Part shown: positions 1-11,600 of the stretch, piece by piece
Position numbering within the stretch: the first letter of the stretch is position 1
Layout: the number at the start of each line of letters is the position of its first letter
Assembly: GCA_963691705.1 (NCBI GenBank)
Contig: OY829540.1
Location: 72,216,367-72,280,366 of the forward strand
Direction of reading: 5' to 3'
From: Viola odorata
Taxonomy: Eukaryota > Streptophyta > Magnoliopsida > Malpighiales > Violaceae
DNA length: 64,000 nucleotides
Program-made: the position numbers and the translations under genes
The notes under the pieces: generated by a model
Seen by the model: the letters and a program-made list of their open reading frames with translations, nothing else
Told to the model about the DNA's origin: nothing
The model's database searches: none

Positions 1-1258
1 TTTTCTCCCTACTGTTCTTGATTGTCCGAATGCAATCCGTCCCCCTTACAAACTGAATCTTGCTACTTTAAATTGGTCCTTCATTTGCCTGCCAACTCCT
101 CTCCAAGGACAGTCCACGCCAGCTCACAAGCTCCCAAGAGCTTGTCCTCTAAGTGCTTGTACATGAGTGGGAATATTCTTCATTTTATCAAGAAGAATGT
201 TGATTCATTCTTCCAAAATGTCTTCAAGCACATGAGAATAACATATAGGGGCCCAAGAAGTCTAGTGTCTGCAAATAATGTATCCCAAGAAGACAGGAAA
301 TGCACTAGAGATTAAATAAATCCGGCACGCGGATTCATGGAAAGTGCAGATCCAGCTAGCCTTCCGGAGGGTCGCTTCTTGTCGAGGCCTAGAGGAGAGC
401 TGATCTCGGCAAAATAGAGGAGTGGCCTTGAGACGAACAGACCAACTTCAAAGCAGCAAGGCTGAAAATGGAACTTCAACACCATATGATTGATTACAGC
501 TCTATTCTTCAAGCTTTTCACTCCTTTCCTTCACATTGATGCTCCAAAGGCTGAATCATAAGAAAGGAAGCAAATAGGCTCAAAGTAGCATATTTACCAT
601 CTCAATTACTAGGAAAAGAGATAGTAAAACAACCAAAATAATCCATCAATCAGTATACCGAAATACCGAAATTAGGAATTCAAAATTAAATCCATTACTG
701 TAATTGTCGATTCTCTTGGCATTGTAATTGCATTTTAGAAGAGGTTGCATAGAACAGAAACAGAACAGAAACAACCAGAAACAGAAGAACAAAAACAGCA
801 AGAAACAAAAACAGAAACATCCAGACACTCTTAGGATTCGAATGTAATCAGATTCATCAATGCTTTCCAATTTCCATAACCCAAAAAGAAGTTGCATAGA
901 ACAGAAACATAAGAACAGAAATGGAAGAACAGAAACAGGAACTAGAAAGTGGAAAGGCAGTAAGTAGCAGAGTAGCTTTCTTTAACCTTTTCCTTTATAC
1001 AACAGAAACAGAAGAACATAAGAAGTGACAACATCTACAAATGAAAAAGGAGAAATATGATCATCGACAACAAAAGGTAAGTTTAAATTGTATTAACTAC
1101 TATCCATATCCCCTCACCCACCATTTCAACCCTTAATAAATTGGTACAACGTTAATTGATAGACTACAAAGCTGAAATGCTCCCAGGTTCCAGAACAGAA
1201 CACAAATCCATAAAAGAAAATGCAAATTTGATTTGATTGATGTAAGTTTTAGAAATTG
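1..1258. other. No gene recognised; CAGAAA-rich stretch
   Basis: I see no supported coding region. Short open frames here match no family I know. Positions about 744-960 are a low-complexity purine tract built on CAGAA/ACAGAAAC units. The stretch lies downstream of the aminotransferase fragment, where the missing C-terminal exons of that gene would be expected; I could not find them. Confidence 0.5.
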
Positions 1259-1266
1259 GTGTTTAC

Positions 1267-2203
1267 CCAAGGTTTGTTAGCAAGAGCGATTAGTTTGACA
1301 GCTTCGACGAATTGATTGATCGAGGGACAAGGCATACACATTCTTTCAGAACCCATCTTCATTCGGATAGCATTCTGATCAGGACGAAACAGGAGTAAGT
1401 GCCCATCTTTCCTATACGCTTTCGTGCCTTCGTATAGTCCTTGAAAGAGGTAAGTTCTCGAGTTTGGTCGCCTAGCTTGCAATTATTTTTAAGAATTGGG
1501 AAATTGAGTAATGATTTTTCAAACTTGCCTGGCCATAATTGAGGACACCTGAGGAAGGGCTCAATTCAATGTTTTTGTAGGGACTGACTTGTCCTTGAGT
1601 AAAGTTTCCATCCTGAGTACATGTCATGGTGTACGTGTAGTCAGCTGGTCTGATGGTAAATCCAAGGTTATCCCAATCCAGATCAGCATACTCATCCTCA
1701 TCAGAACCACTGTGAGCCCAGAAAAGAAAATAAGAAAAATTAACCAAAGTCTAAATAAGCAGATTAGAATAAGGGAGGAGAAAAGGTTCAATTTTTTCGA
1801 ATTAATTAAGCTTTTACTAAATTAATTTAATTCTAAGTTCTAAACGCCATTAATTGCCTGTAATAAGATGGTTTGATCACATCTTGCAGAGGAGATGCTG
1901 CTTGTGATGCGTAGCAACTGTAAGCTCCAAGCTGTGAAGAATGGATAAAATTATAGTAATTAAAGGATAATTTATGGATTAAAATCATTACAAAAGCCAT
2001 AAAAGCACAAAGAAATCAATGAAAAGTCCAGGAAATGATTCCTTTTCCAAAATCAAGAAAGGAAAACAATACCAATTAATTAATTAGAACAAGATCGGGA
2101 AAGATTATCTAACCTTGGATAGAGGAGAAGAGGAAGAGGAAGAAGAAGAAGAGCGTAGAGATTGAAACAAACTTCGGAAGGATGGAGATCTCTGGAACAT
2201 CAT
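1267..2203 (-). pseudogene. Branched-chain aminotransferase (BCAT), N-terminal exons only
   Basis: Four exon-like blocks on the minus strand: 2203-2114 (Ser/Arg-rich organelle-type presequence starting MMFQRSPSFRS), 1931-1858, 1709-1529 (contains YADLDWDNLGF and ELSPSSGVLNYGQ) and 1440-1267 ([20 protein letters not shown], then [10 protein letters not shown]). These are the conserved N-terminal blocks of plant branched-chain amino acid aminotransferases, PLP enzymes that interconvert Leu/Ile/Val and their 2-oxo acids in mitochondria or plastids. The catalytic-lysine half of the protein is absent down to position 1. The donors after blocks 2 and 3 are GC, not GT. The acceptor before block 4 reads CAA followed by GGACTA, so the AG that would keep frame is missing. 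I read it as a decayed fragment. A functional gene with GC-AG introns and distant 3' exons is less likely. Confidence 0.75.
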
Positions 2204-2499
2204 ATTATATTAGTTTAACAGTGAGAGTGAGATTGACAGTGATGGTAGGTGACGGTGGCGATGGGTTTGAGAGGAGAAGTGGGTGTGTCGATGGCGATGG
2301 GTTTGAGAGGAGAGGTGGGTGTATCGGCGGCGATGGAGGAGGGTGAGGCTGTGGCGGTGATGGGTTTGAGAGAGGAGAGGTGGGTGTGAGTGATTCGTTT
2401 TTTTTGCTCTGTTGCGATTTAGGGATTGAGACTTGAGAGTGAGAGTGAAGAAGAAGATTGGAGATGCGAAGGAATAACAGAAATTGAAGGAAGGAGTAA

Positions 2500-2662
2500 T
2501 TACAAGTGAAATTTCGGTACGGTAGGTTCGGTATTCCAAAATCCATACCGTACTGTACCGTACCGAAATACCGAACAATAAATTCGGTAGGAAAAATACC
2601 GTCCGAATTTGCGTTATTTCGGTTCGGACGGTATTTCGGTACGGTATTTCGGTGGACACCCT
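2500..2662. repeat. Inverted-repeat-rich CGGTAC/CCGAAATACCG element, possibly non-autonomous hAT-like
   Basis: Dense forward and inverted copies of GGTACGGT, TTCGGTATT and ACCGAAATACCG occur here, ending in GGACACCCTTAGG, which resembles a hAT-type terminus. A similar ATACCGAAATACCGAAATTA segment lies at about 653-673. A second palindromic family (AACCGG/CCGGTT, TTCAATCCGATTCAAT) follows at 2700-2850. I could not define both ends or a target duplication. Confidence 0.4.
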
Positions 2663-3525
2663 TAGGCCAGCCCATTAAAGGCCCATCATAGTATAAAAAC
2701 CGGCCGGTTCAATCCGATTCAATCCGATTCAATTATCTAAGATTGAACGGTTCAATGCGTGAACGGTTCAAAATGGACCAGCATCTACAATCCGATCGAA
2801 CCCGGTTGAACCACCAAATTTTCATTTCCGGTTCGCTGTCCGGTCCGGTTCTGATAACTACGCGATACGTGTCGTGCTCTCCAAATTGATAGGGGAATTC
2901 TCGAAAATCAACCTGAGGTTATTCATGATAAAACGATGTCGTCCATTAGTTGTAGTCTTGGACAAGCGTCACAAGCCCAAATTACGGGAGAATTAGGTGA
3001 AATAAAATGGTCTGGATCATGCTTGTTGGACACAGAAGCGCAGCCCCAGTTCCAGTACAGGGCCCAATACTATGAAACAGAGCCTAACAACACATAGTAA
3101 CTTCAACTTGGCATTAAAAGGAAAGATCTTTTCGTGTGAGAACCACTCACACAATTCCGTCAAAATCACATACTTGTTTCTTTTCTCTCTTTTTTTCCAA
3201 TTTAATTGCGTGAGCAACACGTATATATTTGCTAGGAAAGTGTCATTCATTTGGTGCAAACAAGTGTAAACACTTCAACCCCTCTTACAAAGGTCAGCAA
3301 AGACTCCATCGAATGTTGACGACTCTTCCATCTCAATTCATATTAAAAGTGAAAACTACCACCAAACTTCTTCAAAACAGAGTATATGCATTACACGCAT
3401 ACAATACAACACATGGCCAGGAAAACTGCAAATATAAAGTCACAAAACCCAAATCTCTTTTTGCTTCAAATTTTCCTCCATCTTAGTTTCATTGAAATTG
3501 TTACGAAAATATTAGAAAAACCCTC

Positions 3526-6468
3526 ATGGGTTCATCTGCTTTTATTTTTCTTGTGCTTCTGTTGATTGGAAATCTTGAATTTAGTACCATTTCGGCTGAT
3601 CCAAATCCAACTTGTATCAAGAATGAGCAAGAAACCCTTCTCAAGATCAAACAAGGTTTCAATGACACTTCAAACAGGTTTTCATCATGGAATATTGCAG
3701 AAAATTGCTGCACATGGAAGGGAGTTTCCTGCAGCAACAGAACTGGAGGCCGCCATGGCCATGTCATCAAGCTTGACCTCAGCAACCAATCCAATTCCAC
3801 TTCCTTGCAAGGTCAGACAGTACCCAATTCTCTACTTAATCTGACACATCTCCAATCTCTAGACTTGAGCTACAACAATTTCTCTGGAGCTGTTATCCCC
3901 ACATTTCTTGGTTCCATGCACAATTTGACATATCTCAACCTTTCTTGCTCAAATCTTGAAGGAAAAGTCCCCCAAAATCTTGGAAACTTGTCAAATTTAC
4001 AGTATCTTGATCTTAGTTGGAACTATGGATTGAGAATTGATAATCTTGATTGGACATCCATACTTTCTTGCTTGAAAGTCTTGGACTTGTCAGGACTAAA
4101 CCTTTCCATGGCAAGAAACTGGTTGCATTCGCTAAACATGATCCCTTCTCTACTAGAACTACACTTATCATCCTGTCAAATACCTCACATGCCTCTTTTA
4201 CCACATACCAATCTGACATCCCTCGCTGTTCTTGATCTCAGCAATAACAATTTCACTACCACCATCCCCACCTGGTTGGTCAATGCCACTAACATTCAGT
4301 ATCTTAACCTAAGCATGAACAATTTCCGCGGCTCGGTTCCGAGTGAGATGGGGAATTACGAGCTGCTTCAAGTCCTTGACCTGTCTTACAATGAGCTAGA
4401 AGGTGAAATAACAGATTCAGTGCTGAAACATGTATGCAACTTTTATGAGCTCAGCTTGGCACACAACAGATTTAGTGGTGAGATTTCAGGGTCTTTTCGA
4501 AACACCTCTGGTTGCAGCAGGAGGAGCAATTTAAAGAGTTTGGTTCTTGAAACTAACTTTTTCAGTGGTTTCCTTCCTCAAAATTTGGGAGATTTTAAGC
4601 ATCTAGAGTTGCTCAATCTTTACTCGAACGCGTTTCGGGGTCCCATTCCAGAATCGATTGGGGAACTTTCAAGTTTGAAAGTGTTGTATCTCTCTCACAA
4701 TCTCTTGAATGGCAGTGTTCCAGAAAGTCTAGGGCAGCTTTCAACCCTAGAAATTTTGGACCTCCATAACAATTCATTGGTTGGTACACTTTCTGAAATT
4801 CATTTTTCAAAACTCAGGTCCTTAACTACCTTGTATTTATACAGGAACCCATCACTGGTTTTTAATGTCAGCCAAACATGGATACCGCCTTTCCAGATTC
4901 AAAATCTTGCTTTGTTTTCATGCATTGTAGGACCCAAATTCCCACAATGGATTCAAACACAGACCAATCTTACAATTCTTGAGATGCAGAACACTAGCAT
5001 TTCTGACAGCATCCCAGATTGGTTTGAGGACATCACTTCTAGTATTATACTGTTGGATTTGTCCTATAATAAGATTGGAAAAAATCTGCCAAAATTGAGA
5101 CAGTATTTTGGTTCTACTCCCTATAGGTTCATATACTTGGGATACAACAAGTTTGACTGTCCTTTAACTCCATTCCCTTCTGATGTGGTTGAATTAGACA
5201 TCTCCAACAATTTTCTTTGGGGACATATTCCTGAAACAATTGACACCATGATGCCAAGATTGACCATGTTGCTTCTCTCCAACAACTATTTCAATGGAAC
5301 AGTTCCTGCTTCCTTGTGCAAAATGAAGGAATTAAGGTACGTCGATATCTCCGGAAATCATCTTTCGGGACAAATTCCTGACTGTTGGAGTAGATCACAA
5401 CAATTGAATGGCCTGGACATTTCAAACAATTCCATCAGTGGTCATATCCCATCATCTTTGGGTTCTCTGGTAGAACTCCAGTCTTTGCACCTGAAACACA
5501 ATTCTCTGCAAGGAAAGATTCCTGGCTCATTAAAGAAGCTAAACCAGTTGCAGATTCTTGATCTTAGTGAGAATGCATTTGAGGGTGTCATTCCTTCGTG
5601 GATAGGCGAAAACTTTGCTTCTTTGAGAGTCCTCAGTCTTCGTTCCAACAGGTTTGACGGCCAGATTCCTGATCAGCTCTGTCGGCTTTCGTTGCTCCGA
5701 ATCTTGAACTTGGCCAACAATAACCTGACAGGAACAATTCCTGACTGCCTAGGTAACTTCACCGCAATGACTGGCGACGGGTGGAGTTTCGAAGAGTACT
5801 GGCTCTACCGCCCTACTGTTTTCGGTAGAATTTATGGTTATCAGAATTTCGTTTACAATGAGAGGATTTTAGTTTACATAAAAGGGATAGAGCGTGAGTA
5901 CACCAGAACACTTTCCTACCTCTTTTCCATTGACATTTCCAGCAACAATATGGATGGAGAGATTCCTGCAGAATTAACAAGCCTGTCAGGTCTGCAAAAC
6001 CTGAATCTGTCAAGAAACAATCTGACGGGTCACATTCCGCCAGAGATTGGCAACATGAAATCATTAGAATCTCTTGATTTTTCCAGAAATGAACTATCTG
6101 GCTCAATTCCTCCAACCATCTCTGCACTGAACTTTCTAAGTCACCTGAACCTGTCTTTCAACAACTTCTCCGGCCGCATTCCATCTGGCAATCAAATCCA
6201 AACACTGGATGACAGATCTGCTTATATGAGCAATGCAGGGCTTTGTGGACCGCCATTAGACAAATGCCAAGAGGATGAAGAGCAGATTAAGGAAAGAAAT
6301 TCTGATGATGATGATGGTGATGAGTTTGAGATTCTTGGATTCTACAGTGGGTTAGGTATGGGTTTTGCAGTTGGATTTGTGGGAGTGTGTGTCACATTGT
6401 ATTTCCAGGATTCGTGGAGGAATGCATACTTTGATTTAATTGAGAAATTTGCACCACGGTTTGGATAA
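3526..6468 (+). CDS. LRR receptor-like protein, EIX1/EIX2 type (no kinase)
   Basis: Intronless 980-residue protein. It has a signal peptide (about residues 1-25), an LRR N-terminal cap with the paired-cysteine pattern (about 30-75, ENCCTWKGVSCS) and about 30 extracellular plant-type LRRs (LxxLxLSxNxLxGxIP). A non-LRR island (about 755-805, around VYIKGIEREYTRTLSYLF) precedes the last four repeats, as in this family. Then come a C-terminal cap (GLCGPPLDKC), an acidic juxtamembrane stretch (NSDDDDGDEFE), one membrane helix (about 936-960) and a 20-residue cytoplasmic tail. There is no kinase, so signalling would need a partner such as SOBIR1 (family knowledge). Members of this group perceive fungal xylanase or related microbial patterns at the plasma membrane; the ligand here is unknown. 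The start gives a clean signal peptide. Length and architecture are normal for the family and no breaks are visible. Confidence 0.93.
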   Translation: MGSSAFIFLVLLLIGNLEFSTISADPNPTCIKNEQETLLKIKQGFNDTSNRFSSWNIAENCCTWKGVSCSNRTGGRHGHVIKLDLSNQSNSTSLQGQTVPNSLLNLTHLQSLDLSYNNFSGAVIPTFLGSMHNLTYLNLSCSNLEGKVPQNLGNLSNLQYLDLSWNYGLRIDNLDWTSILSCLKVLDLSGLNLSMARNWLHSLNMIPSLLELHLSSCQIPHMPLLPHTNLTSLAVLDLSNNNFTTTIPTWLVNATNIQYLNLSMNNFRGSVPSEMGNYELLQVLDLSYNELEGEITDSVLKHVCNFYELSLAHNRFSGEISGSFRNTSGCSRRSNLKSLVLETNFFSGFLPQNLGDFKHLELLNLYSNAFRGPIPESIGELSSLKVLYLSHNLLNGSVPESLGQLSTLEILDLHNNSLVGTLSEIHFSKLRSLTTLYLYRNPSLVFNVSQTWIPPFQIQNLALFSCIVGPKFPQWIQTQTNLTILEMQNTSISDSIPDWFEDITSSIILLDLSYNKIGKNLPKLRQYFGSTPYRFIYLGYNKFDCPLTPFPSDVVELDISNNFLWGHIPETIDTMMPRLTMLLLSNNYFNGTVPASLCKMKELRYVDISGNHLSGQIPDCWSRSQQLNGLDISNNSISGHIPSSLGSLVELQSLHLKHNSLQGKIPGSLKKLNQLQILDLSENAFEGVIPSWIGENFASLRVLSLRSNRFDGQIPDQLCRLSLLRILNLANNNLTGTIPDCLGNFTAMTGDGWSFEEYWLYRPTVFGRIYGYQNFVYNERILVYIKGIEREYTRTLSYLFSIDISSNNMDGEIPAELTSLSGLQNLNLSRNNLTGHIPPEIGNMKSLESLDFSRNELSGSIPPTISALNFLSHLNLSFNNFSGRIPSGNQIQTLDDRSAYMSNAGLCGPPLDKCQEDEEQIKERNSDDDDGDEFEILGFYSGLGMGFAVGFVGVCVTLYFQDSWRNAYFDLIEKFAPRFG

Positions 6469-6767
6469 AACCAATTATTTCTCGCGAAGTTTCATGCTTT
6501 CTAGATTTTCTCCGGAGATGAGACTCGAGTCCGGATTCGTTGGCTGTAGGCTGTAGATATATATGTTCTTGGCAGTTCTAATTTCCTCAACCATTCTTTT
6601 CTTTATCATTGTATCTGTTTATAGTTTCATTCTTTTTTAGAAGTAAAAACAGTAATAACAATAGGAGCACGAAGCTTTGTACGTTACAAATCAAAATATT
6701 ATCGAAATCTGATATCGAGTTCGAATTGCTTGTCTACATTCTTATCCATGTTAAAAGAAAAGAAATA

Positions 6768-7060
6768 CTAACTGTTTCCTCCCTTTTCAGCTTTCCTTTG
6801 GGCCCTCTTTTTTCTTGAGCTAGGAGATGGCCTGAATCTTCCTCCTCCATCTTCTGACTCATCCAAAGCCTTAAAAGATTTCTACACAAACAAAAAATAA
6901 ATGCCCAGATCATTGAGGATAATGTTAAACTAAAAGCAAAAGTATCGATTATTATTATTACCTCTCTGATCTCGGAAAAGCTTACAGCGTAGAAAGTGAC
7001 AGCAGCAGCAGCTACGATTCCCAGAACTGGAACTATCATTTGCGCCGCAACTCCCTCCAT
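6768..7060 (-). CDS. Small membrane protein, 70 aa, two exons
   Basis: Exon 1 is 7060-6962 and exon 2 is 6881-6768, joined by an 80-bp GT-AG intron in phase 0. The product starts MEGVAAQMIVPVLGIVAAAA, giving one N-terminal hydrophobic segment (about residues 8-27). It continues through FYAVSFSEIRE to a hydrophilic, very basic C-terminus (SSRKKRAQRKAEKGGNS). The exact splice fit and the change from hydrophobic to basic argue for a real gene, although it is too short for most gene finders. I do not recognise the family. A tail-in-cytosol small membrane protein is an inference from charge (positive inside). It is convergent with the receptor-like protein upstream, with about 300 bp between stop codons. 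Confidence 0.72.
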
Positions 7061-7810
7061 TCCTTTTTCTGTTCTTTTCTTGAACAGACAAGAGGCGGGC
7101 GAGGAGGAGTAGTGTGTATGATTTTATTTTTGGCTATCTTTGGGGATAATGTTTTGAAGGCAGTGATAGGGTCCGGTCCACATAAATAATGAATGATTCA
7201 AATGATGGGTTACCTTCCACCGGTTTGATTTGGGTATGGACCCAGTTGGAATACGCAAAATATCCGATCTATGGACACGTGGCTAAAATAAGTCTCTGTA
7301 TACAACTTTCACTTAATTATATTAAATAAAAAACTGGGTGAAATAGATCACTTACTACTCCCTGTTTTCTTAACTCCATCAACATGTGTTAAACGAAGCT
7401 ACAGGACGTCGATGTTGCCTTGCCTCCGTCAAGGGTAACTTCTAACGTCGTTGTTGCCTCCGTCAATGGTAACTTCTAACGTCGTTGTTGCATTCAACTC
7501 TGGTCGAATGGCCTGCGATGATCACTTTTTCTCTTCATATTTTTTATATTTTTGGTATATTAAGAAGAAAATAATTTTTGGGAATAAAAAATTGGTCAAT
7601 TGAGAGGATTAATCGAGTCATAGGTAAAGGTAAATAGAAATTTTCAAGAATGTAAAGTGTTATTTGGAAAAAATTTATAAACAAAGAAGATTTACAAACT
7701 AGGCGTAACATTATTTTGGCAAAGGAAGGTTCTAGAAGACACCTCAGAAATTGATTGTACGGTGAACATGACGATTGACGAATAGGTCTACGTTCTATCC
7801 AGTATATACT
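7061..7810. other. Intergenic; 34-bp tandem pair
   Basis: No gene seen. Positions 7424-7457 and 7458-7491 are two near-identical 34-bp units (CTCCGTCAA-GGTAACTTCTAACGTCGTTG). This interval also holds the upstream region of the small membrane-protein gene. Its last five bases, ATACT, are the left copy of the target duplication of the Tat element. Confidence 0.6.
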
Positions 7811-8580
7811 TGATAATACATAAAATTATCAGAAGGGCACAATGGACTTTGCGCCTTTACAAAGTACCGCTGACCGGTCAAAACGGCACATGGCCGGTTT
7901 GACCAAGTCAACGATATAAAACGGCATCGTGATCGATTGACCAGGTCAACGGGAATAAGTAACTAAAGGACAAGCCCAGCCCGTTATCACCAAAACGGCA
8001 CAGAGCCGATTTGTCAATAAAGGCGAAGACAACGACACTCGGCCGATTCTCCACAAACGGCTCCTTGCCGATTCTCCACAAACGGCATCGTACTGAGGGG
8101 GCCCAGATATAAATCTCCCCTCATAGATATTATTGGTATAGTACTCCATAGTCAGTATACATTTAGTCAAGGTTGGCAGGGAGGATAACCTGCTCCCATC
8201 ACATCGCCACCTGACAACCGGACAAAGGGACGACCCTTTTCCCCTGAAATAAAGTCTGCACCCCACGTTACAATGATGAATCCCTGCCCCTAGACCACCT
8301 GCTAAGGAAAAAGGAGAGGGGATGTCAGAGATCTAACCACTCTAGTCCAGCCTAAGGACTAGAGGGTGGTATATAAGGGAAGTTTTCTCCTTTACTCAAG
8401 GACACGAAAAATATACACACACTTTCTATATACACTTAACAAAATTACTGACTTTGGCATTGGAGTTCTTACGCCGGAAAACACTTCCGGCATTGTGCAG
8501 GTCCTTCACGGAGATCTGATCGCCACCTTCCAGCGAGCCACTTTACCAAAAAACCCCCCACTCCGGTTCCCGGATTATCA
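7811..8580 (+). repeat. 5' LTR of the Tat element
   Basis: 770 bp, TG...CA ends. It opens with a short hairpin (TGATAAT, 7-base loop, ATTATCA at 7811-7831) whose arms match the LTR termini. It contains several CGGC...GCCG mini-palindromes (for example around 7885-7895, 7994-8005 and 8053-8070). The pairing copy is 19688-20457. Confidence 0.95.
8370..8378 (+). promoter_or_regulatory. LTR TATA box
   Basis: TATATAAGG sits about 200 bp before the end of the LTR, a typical place for the U3 promoter. The same box is at 20247-20255 in the 3' LTR. Confidence 0.6.
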
Positions 8581-8581
8581 T

Positions 8582-8600
8582 TTGGTGCTTTCGTTGAGAG
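8582..8600 (+). promoter_or_regulatory. Putative primer-binding site of the Tat element
   Basis: TTGGTGCTTTCGTTGAGAG follows the 5' LTR within two bases and begins with the TGG expected to pair with a tRNA 3' CCA. I could not assign the primer tRNA from memory. Confidence 0.45.
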
Positions 8601-8685
8601 CTTTTGAGTTTTGAGTGAGCAGCCTTGTAATTCAAAGCTCTTCCTTTTCTTCAATCTTATTGGGGGTTTTCTTTCATTTCCAAAA

Positions 8686-11600
8686 ATGGCATCCGACCCA
8701 AACTTTCAATCAAATCAACCTACCAGTGGTGCTGCTGGTCAGTATGAAACGCCACCTCCTCACGCCTCATCTTCCCGTATGGACATGAACGCCGCAGCCC
8801 GCCGGCTTAATTTTCCAGAAATTCCAGAGGTGCTACTCCCCAGCACCCCGCAACCAGCAGTCATCCCACCAGCAGTCATGCATGAGTTCGCTGCCTTGCA
8901 TCGACGGATGGATCTGATGATGCAGACGTTTATGGGAGGGATCCCTCCGCCCGTTCACCAGCAGATCCTCCCCCAGCAGATTCACTCCCAACAGATCATT
9001 CCTCAGCAGATCCCTGACCAACCTGCAGCGACACCATCTTTAGTGCCCCCGCCCATGGCATTCCAGCCAGTCAGATCTGTACAACAGCACGTCAGTCAGC
9101 CAGCTCAACGGGAAAATCCTTCGAATGAGCTCCGGCTGCCCCGTCGCAGTGAAAATCCGATCAGAGGGGAAGGGTACCTGGACAACATGGAAGAGGCTAA
9201 TAGCCGAGCAGTCCAGCGTAGCCCGAGAAGGAGCCAGAAGCAGTCAGTAGAAGGAAGATCCGAAAGAGGAAGAGTTCGGGAGAGGTCAATGGATCGGCCC
9301 CAATCGGGAAGGGATCGCGAGAGGGCTGATCGGAATGCTTCAAGAGGCTCTGCCTCCCTACGAGCTCGGGAAGAGCAAGATGATGATCCCAAGAATCCTT
9401 TAACCTTTCGGGTTAGGAAGCATCGGGTGAGCAGACACGTCAAATTGCCAACCGATTCCTACATGGGGACGGCGGATCCGACAGTTCATGTGAGCTTAGT
9501 AAAAAAGCATGTTAAGTTTTTTACTAGAAAGGATGAGGCGCTGTGCCAAATATTTGTGATGACTCTGAAGGGAATCGCCAACACCTGGTTTGAAAAATTG
9601 CCAGCCGGATCTGTGGACAGTTTTGAGCAGTTGGCGAAAGTTTTCACAAGCCGATTTAGCTCTTGTATTCCTGTGGAAAAGTCTCCGGCGGTTCTATTTG
9701 ATATGGTGCGAAAGTCGGGGGAATCCTTAACGGTGTATGTTGCCAGATTCAATGCTGAGTTGGCCACTCTGCCCGACGTTGCGCCTAACTTTGCCGCTGA
9801 GGCTTTGAAGAGGAACTGCAGGTATCGGGAGTTGGAAAATGCTCTGATTGCGAGCACGCCGAAGACCCTGGACCTCCTGCGGATCGAGGTGGACAAGTTT
9901 GCGAGGATGGAAGAAGCAGATTTCCAGCGGAAGAAACGGGAGGAGCCCGATCTTCCCAAGAAAGAAACGGCCGTCCGCAAGCAGGGAGAAAAGAAGCAAG
10001 CGGCTGGAGGCCGGCAGACGGATCGCCTTGCGGATTTCTCCACGTTGCAGCTAACTAAGCCGGTGGCGGAGATCTTTGCCATCATAGAAGAACGGAGATT
10101 GCCGATTCAGTATCCAAAGCGCAAACCTGGCGCCGTTATGGGACCGCATAAGGATTCTTACTGCCGTTTCCATAAGGCAAAAGGGCATGACACTGAGGAT
10201 TGTTTCTCTCTGAAAAAGGCTATTGAAAAGTTGATTGAAGAGGGCTATTTGGGCGAGTTTGCGACCAAGGCTCGAAATAGGGCCAGGGATGATCGAACTG
10301 ACGGCAACAGGAGAGAAGCGGAAGCCGATCCCAATGCAGCCGGAACCAGTAACCAGAGAGACAAAGGAAAGCAGCAGGTGTTGACAACCTCTCTCGATGA
10401 GTTCTTCATGATCAATTTGATAGCGGGAGGAGCCCAGCAGGAGGAATCGGAGGATGTACCGATTGGGGAAAAGAGAAAGCGGAATGATCCCGTTGGGGAA
10501 AAAGCAGGTCTATCGGAGCTGGACCGAATGGCTATAACATTTTCAGAGGAGGATGAGATCGGAGTGACATATCCTCAGAATGAAGCATTGGTAGTGACAG
10601 CCATCATTGCCGAGTGCGGGGTCAGGCGTACGCTGGTAGACAACGGAAGTGCTGTGAACCTCATTTCTGCCAACGCCTTTAACCGTTTGCAAGGACCAAG
10701 GCCGGACCTGAAGCCTTGCCGACGGCCGATCATTGGGGTAAACGGCATTCCCATTCCTGTTGTAGGCTTAACTTTTCTGTCAATCTTTTTCGTGGAAGAC
10801 AGCTCCCGCAGAAAGGAGCAGCAGCTATTTCTGGTGGTGGACTTAAACCTGCCATACAATGTGATCTTGGGGCGTCCGTTTTTAAATGCTTTCGGTGTGG
10901 TATCTCCGGCGGTTCTATTTGATATGGTGCGAAAGTCGGGGGAATCCTTAACGGTGTATGTTGCCAGATTCAATGCTGAGTTGGCCACTCTGCCCGACGT
11001 TGCGCCTAACTTTGCCGCTGAGGCTTTGAAGAGGAACTGCAGGTATCGGGAGTTGGAAAATGCTCTGATTGCGAGCACGCCGAAGACCCTGGACCTCCTG
11101 CGGATCGAGGTGGACAAGTTTGCGAGGATGGAAGAAGCAGATTTCCAGCGGAAGAAACGGGAGGAGCCCGATCTTCCCAAGAAAGAAACGGCCGTCCGCA
11201 AGCAGGGAGAAAAGAAGCAAGCGGCTGGAGGCCGGCAGACGGATCGCCTTGCGGATTTCTCCACGTTGCAGCTAACTAAGCCGGTGGCGGAGATCTTTGC
11301 CATCATAGAAGAACGGAGATTGCCGATTCAGTATCCAAAGCGCAAACCTGGCGCCGTTATGGGACCGCATAAGGATTCTTACTGCCGTTTCCATAAGGCA
11401 AAAGGGCATGACACTGAGGATTGTTTCTCTCTGAAAAAGGCTATTGAAAAGTTGATTGAAGAGGGCTATTTGGGCGAGTTTGCGACCAAGGCTCGAAATA
11501 GGGCCAGGGATGATCGAACTGACGGCAACAGGAGAGAAGCGGAAGCCGATCCCAATGCAGCCGGAACCAGTAACCAGAGAGACAAAGGAAAGCAGCAGGT

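Noticed and set aside
2205..2675. Two overlapping minus-strand frames rich in Pro, Ser and His
   Set aside because: Low-complexity translation of GA/GGTGTG-type repeats and of the CGGTAC inverted repeats.
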